DNA of 21,397 nucleotides. Origin: an uncultured Anaerostipes sp. (lineage in GTDB: Bacteria > Bacillota > Clostridia > Lachnospirales > Lachnospiraceae). Position 1 is the stretch's first letter, and every line of letters begins with the position of its first letter. Position numbers and translations under genes: made by a program. Positions 16,285 to 21,397 of this stretch are shown piece after piece. The stretch lies in NCBI GenBank assembly GCA_900756035.1, contig CAAEIR010000341.1:1-21397 (forward strand). Direction: 5' to 3'. The notes beneath the pieces are model-generated. The model made no database searches. It worked only from the letters and a program-made list of their open reading frames with translations, and was not told the DNA's origin.

Positions 16285-16626
16285 ATGGCAGAAAAGAAAT
16301 GCTTAGGAAGTGTCTATGTAGTAAAAGAGAAGGATACTCTGTATCAGATTGCAAAAAAATATGGAATTCGGGTAAAGGATATTATGCGTCATAATCCTTT
16401 TGTAAATGTGTATAACCTTCAGCCGGGAGATGAATTATGTATTCCCGGATTTACTCCGGTAATTCAGGGCGCCTTTGTTCCATATGTAGTAAAAAAAGGT
16501 GATACAGTACTTAGTATAGCAAAATCTAACAAAACAACAGTGGAAAATTTAGCAAAATCTAACAAAACAATTAGGGATTTGACCCTGCCGGTTGGTACAG
16601 TAGTGTTAATTGACAAAGCAAAATGA
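16285..16626 (+). CDS. Small protein with two LysM domains
   Basis: This 113-residue protein is made of two LysM repeats (about 10-54 and 66-111), with VYVVKEKDTLYQIAKKYGI and PYVVKKGDTVLSIAKSN as their starts. LysM binds N-acetylglucosamine in peptidoglycan or chitin-like glycans. There is no signal peptide or membrane anchor, so it is either cytoplasmic at synthesis (as for spore coat/cortex LysM proteins) or released otherwise. GAGG lies 8 nt before the ATG at 16285; the in-frame TTG at 16279 is too close. An exact 21-nt direct repeat (16517-16537 and 16550-16570, period 33) encodes the two AKSNKT segments of the second LysM. A spore role is inference. No clear terminator follows. Confidence 0.85.
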   Translation: MAEKKCLGSVYVVKEKDTLYQIAKKYGIRVKDIMRHNPFVNVYNLQPGDELCIPGFTPVIQGAFVPYVVKKGDTVLSIAKSNKTTVENLAKSNKTIRDLTLPVGTVVLIDKAK

Positions 16627-16685
16627 GTTATTTATAATGAAATAAGACCTGATAGGTAAATTTTTAAAATTACAGAAGAAACGAG

Positions 16686-16747
16686 ACAGGGATGATGCGT
16701 AAGGCAGCTTCCTGTTTTGGCGAAATATTGTGGGACAAGTTGTTGCC
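16686..16747 (+). promoter_or_regulatory. Foldable 5' leader of the CorA gene (two hairpins)
   Basis: ACAGGGA (16686-16692) pairs with TTCCTGT (16709-16715) with one G-U, enclosing a nested TGC/GCA around GTAAG. A second, weaker stem joins GGC (16719-16721) to GCC (16745-16747), with TTGT/ACAA inside. The structure ends 18 nt before the ATG. It could be a metal- or translation-controlled leader, but I do not recognise an M-box or NiCo riboswitch. Confidence 0.35.
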
Positions 16748-16765
16748 ATGGGAAAGGAGCGAACA

Positions 16766-17698
16766 ATGATTAAATATTATCGCACTATGGATCATCAGAT
16801 TCATGAAATCAGTGAACCGATGGAAGGTGCATGGATATCGTTGATTCATCCAACGGCAGCGGAGCTTGCAAAAATTGCCACGGAATACAAAATTGATATC
16901 GATGATCTGAGAGCTCCTCTGGATGAGGAAGAGCGTTCCCATATTGAGGTAGAAGAGGGATATACTCTGATTATCGTAGACGTTCCGACAACGGAGGAAC
17001 GTAAGGAGAAAGAATATTTTGTTACGATTCCGTGTGGTATCATTTTAACAGAAAAGGTGATTATCACCGTATGTTTGATGGATACGGCAGTGCTGACAGA
17101 TTTTCGCGATGGAAGAGTCAGGAATTTCTGGACGTTTAAGAGAACTCGATTTATTTTACAGATTCTCTACCGCAACGCCTCTCTTTATCTTCAATACCTG
17201 AGGGTAATTGACAAGAAGAGTGATTCTGTAGAGAAGCAGCTTCATATTTCCACGAAGAATCAGGAATTAATTGAACTATTGGAGCTGGAAAAGAGTTTGG
17301 TGTATTTTTCAACCTCTCTTCGTTCCAATGAGCTTGTTTTGGAAAAATTGCTGAAAATTGAGAAGATCAAGCAGTACCCGGAAGATGAGGAACTGTTAGA
17401 TGATGTTATTATCGAGAACAAGCAGGCGATTGAGATGGCTGATATTTACAGTAATATTTTAAGTGGAACGATGGATGCCTATGCCTCTGTTATTTCTAAT
17501 AATCTGAATATTGTGATGAAAGTACTGGCGGTTATTACCATTGTCATGTCAATTCCGACAATGATTGCCAGTTTCTGGGGAATGAATGTGCCCGTTCCAA
17601 TGGCAGATTCTCCTTATGGTTTTGTGATTCTTGTTGTGATATCCCTGATCTTAACGATAGTCGGAGGATATATTTTAGGAAAGAAAAATATGTTTTAA
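16766..17698 (+). CDS. corA: CorA-type divalent cation transporter
   Basis: This 310-residue protein is a CorA-family magnesium (possibly cobalt/nickel) channel-type transporter that works as a membrane pentamer. A large N-terminal cytoplasmic domain (1-250, with a long helix at about 190-250) is followed by TM1 (253-271), the selectivity motif GMN (272-274) and TM2 (284-305), with a short basic tail. The ATG at 16766 has AAAGGAG upstream; the GTG at 16730 would add 12 residues with no site. The rhomboid-like gene starts 12 nt after the stop, so the two are probably co-transcribed. Confidence 0.93.
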   Translation: MIKYYRTMDHQIHEISEPMEGAWISLIHPTAAELAKIATEYKIDIDDLRAPLDEEERSHIEVEEGYTLIIVDVPTTEERKEKEYFVTIPCGIILTEKVIITVCLMDTAVLTDFRDGRVRNFWTFKRTRFILQILYRNASLYLQYLRVIDKKSDSVEKQLHISTKNQELIELLELEKSLVYFSTSLRSNELVLEKLLKIEKIKQYPEDEELLDDVIIENKQAIEMADIYSNILSGTMDAYASVISNNLNIVMKVLAVITIVMSIPTMIASFWGMNVPVPMADSPYGFVILVVISLILTIVGGYILGKKNMF

Positions 17699-17710
17699 GA
17701 AAGGATTTGT

Positions 17711-18580
17711 ATGTGGCTGAATAAACTTGAGAAACGGTTTGGCAAATATGCGATACCGAATCTCCCGATGATTATTGTAATTTTGTATGCAGCAGGGTTT
17801 GTGATACAGATGATATCTCCTTCCTTATATTATATGCTGCAGCTGAATCCGTATTTGATTATGCATGGAGAGATCTGGCGTTTGGTGACTTTCCTGATGG
17901 TTGGTCCTGAATCCAGTTTGATATTTATAATTTTTGTATTATTGTTTTATTATTCTATCGGAACCTCGCTGGAACAGGTCTGGGGAACTTTCCGATTTAA
18001 TATGTATTATTTTATTGGTGTGTTAGGAACGATTTTAGGAGCGTTTCTTACATATGGAGTGCTGACTATATTTTATGGAGAAATTTATGGTGCTTCAGTA
18101 TATATGGATACCTTTTACTTGAATATGACATTGTTTTTAGCTTATGCGGCAATGTTTCCGGACATGCAGGTATATTTGTATATGATTCTTCCGATTCGTG
18201 TCAAATGGCTTGCTTATCTGGATGGGGCATATCTTGCTTATGTTTTTTTCTTCTCGGGCTTTACAGTACAGGGAATTTCGGTTAAAGTATCCATTGTAAC
18301 AGCTTTATTGAATTTCTTATTGTTTTTCTTTTCTATGAAAAGAATCAAAAACCGAGGAGCTGCGTTTGTTCGAAAAACGGCACATAAGAAAAAAGGCCGG
18401 GAATTTCAGAAGAAGCAGACAGTTCCGAAGAAGAAAAATGGTGCTCTGCATGAGTGTGCAGTATGCCATCGAACAGAATTGGACGATCCGACACTCGAAT
18501 TTCGATACTGTTCAAAATGCGATGGGGATTATGAATATTGTCAGGATCATTTATTTACCCATAAGCATGTAAAAAAGTGA
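17711..18580 (+). CDS. Rhomboid-fold membrane pseudoprotease with C-terminal Cys/His (zinc-type) domain
   Basis: This 289-residue protein has about six hydrophobic segments between residues 19 and 210. Rhomboid-like features include HGEIWRLVTFLMVGP after the first segment and FYYSIGTSLEQVWG. The GxSG serine motif is not intact (GASV occurs before the expected helix) and there is no histidine between about residues 55 and 220, so proteolysis is unlikely. A basic linker (about 212-243) leads to a C-terminal domain with C249, C252, C267, C270, C277, H280, H284 and H286, spaced like a two-zinc treble-clef or B-box-like finger. AAAGGA lies 6 nt before the ATG. Function is unknown; it may act as a membrane adaptor. 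Confidence 0.75.
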   Translation: MWLNKLEKRFGKYAIPNLPMIIVILYAAGFVIQMISPSLYYMLQLNPYLIMHGEIWRLVTFLMVGPESSLIFIIFVLLFYYSIGTSLEQVWGTFRFNMYYFIGVLGTILGAFLTYGVLTIFYGEIYGASVYMDTFYLNMTLFLAYAAMFPDMQVYLYMILPIRVKWLAYLDGAYLAYVFFFSGFTVQGISVKVSIVTALLNFLLFFFSMKRIKNRGAAFVRKTAHKKKGREFQKKQTVPKKKNGALHECAVCHRTELDDPTLEFRYCSKCDGDYEYCQDHLFTHKHVKK

Positions 18581-18619
18581 GATACTAATATCTATATATG
18601 AAAGCAAAAGGAGAATATT

Positions 18620-20053
18620 ATGCTAACGAAAAAGACTAAAATTATTTGTACAATGGGTCCGGCAACAGACGATGACGCTGTCTTAAAACAGTTAATGCTG
18701 GAGGGAATGGACATTGCTCGTCTTAATTTTTCTCATGGTGACCATGAAGAACAGTTAGGAAGAATTAAAAGAATTAAGAGATTTAGAGAAGAACTTGGAT
18801 TACCAATTGCTATTTTGTTAGATACAAAAGGACCGGAAATTCGTACCGGATTACTGTCAACAGATGATGATGTTGAATTAGTAGAAGGACAGGACTTCGT
18901 TCTGACTACAAGGGAAATCGAAGGAACTAACGAGATAGTCAGCATTACATACGCTGAACTGCCGAAAGATGTGGAAGCAGGAAATACAATTCTGATTGAT
19001 GACGGATTAATTGAGCTTCGCGTAAAAGAAATAAAAGACGGAACAGACATTGTCTGTGAGGTTATCAATGGAGGAATGCTTGGAAGCCGTAAGGGTGTAA
19101 ACGTACCGAATGTACGTGTAAACCTTCCATCTATCACAGATAAAGATAAAGCAGATATTGAATTTGGATTGGAAAACGGAATCGACTTTATCGCTGCATC
19201 TTTTATTCGTAATGCGGCAGCAGTAGAAGAAATCAAAGAGATCATTGGCGCTCACAATATGCATGTGGGAGTAATCTCTAAGATTGAAAATATTGAAGGT
19301 GTAGAGAACATTGAGGAAATTATTCAGGCGTCTGCAGGTATCATGATTGCCCGTGGCGACCTTGGTGTGGAAATTCCGGCAGAAGAAGTACCTTTCATGC
19401 AGAAAGCTATTATTAGAAAATGTAATAATGCGTTTAAGCCGGTTGTTACAGCAACACAGATGTTAGATTCCATGATCCGCAATCCTCGTCCGACAAGAGC
19501 AGAAGTAACAGATGTTGCCAATGCGATTTACGATGGAACGGATGCGATTATGTTATCTGGTGAAACTGCAAAAGGAAAACATCCGGTAGAGGCAGTGCGT
19601 ATGATGAATCAGATCGCAATCTCTACAGAGCTTCACTTAGATACAAAGATTAAAGATTATCGTCCAATCTATGTGAACCGTGGAATTTCAGCAGCAGTAG
19701 CTTACTCTGCTGTACAGACAGCACATAACATCAATGCAAAATGTATCCTTGCCTCCAGTATGTCAGGATTTACAGCAAGAATCGTATCAAAATTCAAACC
19801 GGACGCACAGATTATCGGATTATCTCCAGACGAGGCAATTGTTCGTCAGATGCAGATTTATTGGGGAGTTCGTCCGTTTAAATCTCATAAAGCAGAGACA
19901 ACAAAAGATCTTCTGGATGAGGCAACTGATATTGTATTAGAGGCAGGACTTGCAGAAGAAGATGACATCCTCGTATTAACAGGAGGAGGACCGGCTGATC
20001 ACCGCGGAAAAGGTGTTACAAATATGCTTAAAGTTGTTAAAATTGGTGAGTAA
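18620..20053 (+). CDS. pyk: Pyruvate kinase
   Basis: This 477-residue glycolytic enzyme converts phosphoenolpyruvate and ADP to pyruvate and ATP. Key blocks are TKIICTMGPATDD, RLNFSHGDHEEQ, LDTKGPEIRTG, the active-site lysine region ISKIENIEGVENIEEI, MIARGDLGVEIP and the metal/substrate block TATQMLDSMI. The C-terminal regulatory domain (about 350-477) is present. The extra PEP-utiliser domain found in many Bacillus enzymes is absent, giving the short form. AAAGGAG lies 6 nt before the ATG. It starts 39 nt after the rhomboid-like gene with no terminator between, and no convincing sigma-A promoter was found in that gap. Confidence 0.97.
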   Translation: MLTKKTKIICTMGPATDDDAVLKQLMLEGMDIARLNFSHGDHEEQLGRIKRIKRFREELGLPIAILLDTKGPEIRTGLLSTDDDVELVEGQDFVLTTREIEGTNEIVSITYAELPKDVEAGNTILIDDGLIELRVKEIKDGTDIVCEVINGGMLGSRKGVNVPNVRVNLPSITDKDKADIEFGLENGIDFIAASFIRNAAAVEEIKEIIGAHNMHVGVISKIENIEGVENIEEIIQASAGIMIARGDLGVEIPAEEVPFMQKAIIRKCNNAFKPVVTATQMLDSMIRNPRPTRAEVTDVANAIYDGTDAIMLSGETAKGKHPVEAVRMMNQIAISTELHLDTKIKDYRPIYVNRGISAAVAYSAVQTAHNINAKCILASSMSGFTARIVSKFKPDAQIIGLSPDEAIVRQMQIYWGVRPFKSHKAETTKDLLDEATDIVLEAGLAEEDDILVLTGGGPADHRGKGVTNMLKVVKIGE

Positions 20054-20076
20054 TCGACAAGATTATATGGTAAAAT

Positions 20077-20103
20077 GGGGATGTAGCAATGCATCCCTTT
20101 TTT
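20077..20103 (+). terminator. Rho-independent terminator of pyk
   Basis: GGGATG (20078-20083) pairs with CATCCC (20092-20097) across an 8-nt loop, with an extra G-U pair at the base. TTTTTT (20098-20103) follows directly. The T-run is also the left end of the next, larger hairpin, so terminator and element are physically merged. Confidence 0.85.
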
Positions 20104-20277
20104 ATACAATCAGGAAAGTTCTCCGAACTTCCTATTGTATAAAAAACCGCTCCGCGTAGGATGCGACCAGATGAAAGAAGAAATATGACTGCTTTCGCAG
20201 TCTGCATCTGGCGCGCAAAGCGGAGTAAGGCCCTCAAAGATTGAGGGATAGAGGGAGTTTGATGCGGACTTGTCCGC
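20098..20277. repeat. Dense multi-hairpin non-coding element (candidate interspersed repeat or structured RNA)
   Basis: Five stem-loops follow each other. (a) TTTTTTATACAAT (20098-20110) with ATTGTATAAAAAA (20134-20146), continued by AGGAA/TTCCT and GTTC/GAAC: 22 bp, two single-base bulges. (b) CTCCGC (20150-20155) with GCGGAG (20220-20225), enclosing (c) GCG-a-CCAGATG (20163-20173) with CATCTGGCGC (20205-20214) and, inside it, GACTGC/GCAGTC (20187-20202). (d) CCCTCAA/TTGAGGG (20231-20247). (e) GCGGAC/GTCCGC (20264-20277). No coding signal is apparent. GC content and pairing are far above the neighbouring gaps. The strand of action is not clear. Confidence 0.7.
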
Positions 20278-20305
20278 TTTGTCCTAATTAAAAGCAGGTG
20301 ATATG

Positions 20306-20626
20306 ATGAGAATTGCAGAGAATGTATACATATCAGAAATATTGAAGCCGGGGAGACGCCGATTAACGGAATGGATTCATCAGGAAAAGCGAATACCGAG
20401 GCTTTACTGTATTACACTGCCTGTATGGAATTCTGTTTTTTTAGAGATTTATGAGTATAATCAGCTGCTGTCTTCTTTTTACAAAGAAAAGGATATTACG
20501 ATTGTTGGTATGGCAGCAGGCAAACAGGATGCACTGGTGATCTTAAGGCGTATGGTGAATGAATTATATCTTGAGAATCATCTGGAAGACGCAAAATCCT
20601 ATTTTTGTGAGGAAATCAAATTATGA
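20306..20626 (+). CDS. Small conserved-looking hypothetical protein upstream of DUF2953
   Basis: I do not recognise this 106-residue protein. It is basic in its N-terminal third (LKPGRRRLTEWIHQEKRIP), then mixed alpha/beta with VGMAAGKQDALVILRRMVNELYLE. There is no signal peptide or membrane segment and only two cysteines. Two ATGs are adjacent; 20306 is preferred because AGGTGAT places it 7 nt from the AGG core, against 4 nt for 20303. The stop overlaps the next start as ATGA, so it is coupled to the DUF2953 gene. Coding is supported by that overlap, the ribosome site and normal codon use. Confidence 0.75.
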   Translation: MRIAENVYISEILKPGRRRLTEWIHQEKRIPRLYCITLPVWNSVFLEIYEYNQLLSSFYKEKDITIVGMAAGKQDALVILRRMVNELYLENHLEDAKSYFCEEIKL

Positions 20627-21397
20627 GTATCATCTTTCTAATTTTAAAGGTTTTGGGAATTCTGATTTTAATACCGATAATTTTGATTCTGATTCTTTTG
20701 ATCTGTCCGATTTGCTATCGAGTTGAGGCCGGCTTTGATGGAGAAAAGCCGAGAGGAAAATTTAAACTTTCATGGGCTTTGTTCATTGTAAGAATAAAAG
20801 CTGCCTATGACGAAGGAACAGATTTTGTTGTCAGGATATTTGGAATTCCTCTTTATCGGTCGGATTCTAAGCGCTGGTCATTGCTTGGCGGAGAGTCTGA
20901 AGAAGTATCGGAAATAAAAGCACCCGAAAAAAAGAAAAAGAAATCAAAGAAGAAACAGACAGAGCATAAGAAATCAGTGCAGAATGAAATCAGAATTGAG
21001 GAGAAAAAAACAGATCCTGAAGATGTTTTTGATCTGCCCTGGGAGGAAGAAGAAAAGATATCCAAGGAGATAGTTTTGGAAAAAGAGGAATCATCTCTGG
21101 AAGAAAAGAGTGCTTTTGGAAAAAGAAGTGCTTTTGGAAAAAGAATCGTAGAATTCCTGAAAAAGTGTTATAATAAATGCAAGTGTGTAATCGGGAAAAT
21201 TCAGAGATTTACAGAGAAGATGGAAGCAGTAGGGGAGCTTTTTTCGGATGAAGAGATACTGGATGCAGTTCATAGAATTAAAAAATATGGATTTGACGGA
21301 GTCCGTCTTTTGATTCCGCAGAAAATCAATGGAAGCATCGAGTTTGGAACCAGTGATCCGGCGCTGACCGGAAAGATTCTCGGGTATCTTGCGATGA
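20623..21397 (+). CDS. DUF2953 (YtfI-like) membrane protein, 5' part
   Basis: The reading frame is open from the ATG at 20623 to the window edge (258 codons), so the gene is partial at its 3' end. It has one N-terminal membrane segment (about 4-30), a short beta-rich region (32-80), a long charged low-complexity linker (about 90-175, rich in Lys and Glu) and the start of the DUF2953 core, ending with the family pattern FGTSDPALTGKILGYL. An 18-bp perfect tandem duplication (21109-21144) encodes SAFGKR twice in the linker. In Bacillus the homologue ytfI precedes ytfJ (gerW), a sporulation gene, so a gerW-like gene may follow beyond the window. Function is unknown. The start overlaps the previous stop (ATGA). 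Confidence 0.85.
   Translation, partial: MSIIFLILKVLGILILIPIILILILLICPICYRVEAGFDGEKPRGKFKLSWALFIVRIKAAYDEGTDFVVRIFGIPLYRSDSKRWSLLGGESEEVSEIKAPEKKKKKSKKKQTEHKKSVQNEIRIEEKKTDPEDVFDLPWEEEEKISKEIVLEKEESSLEEKSAFGKRSAFGKRIVEFLKKCYNKCKCVIGKIQRFTEKMEAVGELFSDEEILDAVHRIKKYGFDGVRLLIPQKINGSIEFGTSDPALTGKILGYLAM

Noticed and set aside
16628..16665. AT-only hairpin TTATTT/AAATAA and ACCT/AGGT with T5 after the LysM gene
   Set aside because: Stems of 6 A-T pairs and 4 bp are too weak to call a terminator.
16686..16765. M-box or NiCo riboswitch upstream of corA
   Set aside because: GGCAG and GTGGGACA fragments recall NiCo pieces, but the closing P1 helix and four-way junction cannot be drawn, and the leader is too short for an M-box.
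18733..19245. 170-residue minus-strand open frame inside pyk
   Set aside because: It is a shadow of the strongly conserved pyk frame, Ser/Ile-rich, with no start signals.
20037..20237. 66-residue minus-strand reading frame over the structured element
   Set aside because: It lies antisense across the pyk terminator and the hairpin element, has no ribosome site, and its sequence follows from the stems. I treat it as a spurious frame of a repeat.

Overview
The window looks like chromosomal DNA from a low-to-moderate GC, spore-forming Clostridia, most likely a Lachnospiraceae (Clostridium cluster XIVa) gut anaerobe. This rests on the gene families: a Csp-like S8 peptidase with an inserted beta domain, a SpoVB-like flippase, a YtfI-like DUF2953 protein, an iscR-iscS-iscU-mnmA operon, a giant 2-hydroxyacyl-CoA dehydratase activase fusion and a C_GCAxxG_C_C protein. 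Strong AGGAGG Shine-Dalgarno sites and the codon use agree. I see no prophage, transposase, CRISPR array, rRNA or tRNA.

Layout. (1) 1-887: 3' part of an S8 peptidase, convergent (7 bp gap) with a SpoVB-like flippase on the minus strand (895-2226). That flippase has an upstream sequence that fits a sporulation sigma-E promoter. (2) 2290-5620: Fe-S and thiolation operon iscR-iscS-iscU-mnmA, with a sigma-A promoter, a dyad over the start region that may be the IscR operator, and a terminator. (3) 5720-6700: popT-like DUF368 gene as a single unit. (4) 6747-8922: OmpR-type response regulator and histidine kinase overlapping by 4 nt. (5) 8994-11656: a divergent sirtuin-like gene overlapping hisH by 17 nt, then hisF, then a seven-cysteine C_GCAxxG_C_C protein. 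(6) 11657-11830: convergent intergenic region with a perfect 23-bp stem-loop and a second terminator-like hairpin. (7) 11831-16051, minus strand: a 1406-residue activase fusion with its own promoter. (8) 16285-18580: small two-LysM protein, CorA-type transporter with a foldable leader, and a rhomboid-fold pseudoprotease with a Cys/His tail. (9) 18620-20103: pyruvate kinase and terminator. (10) 20098-20277: an unusually structured non-coding segment of five consecutive stem-loops. (11) 20306-end: an unrecognised small gene overlapping (ATGA) a DUF2953 protein cut by the window edge.

How the genes relate. IscR, IscS, IscU and MnmA form a sulfur-handling unit: IscS supplies persulfide for clusters built on IscU and for MnmA-dependent s2U34 of tRNA, with IscR as the probable feedback regulator. 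HisH and HisF form one enzyme (IGP synthase). PopT and the SpoVB-like protein both act on lipid-linked envelope intermediates. The two-component system next to popT may also concern the envelope, but this is inference. The most notable items are the 20098-20277 element, the sirtuin coupled to hisHF, the sigma-E-type promoter, and the 11690-11761 palindrome. Everything else is ordinary clostridial core genome.
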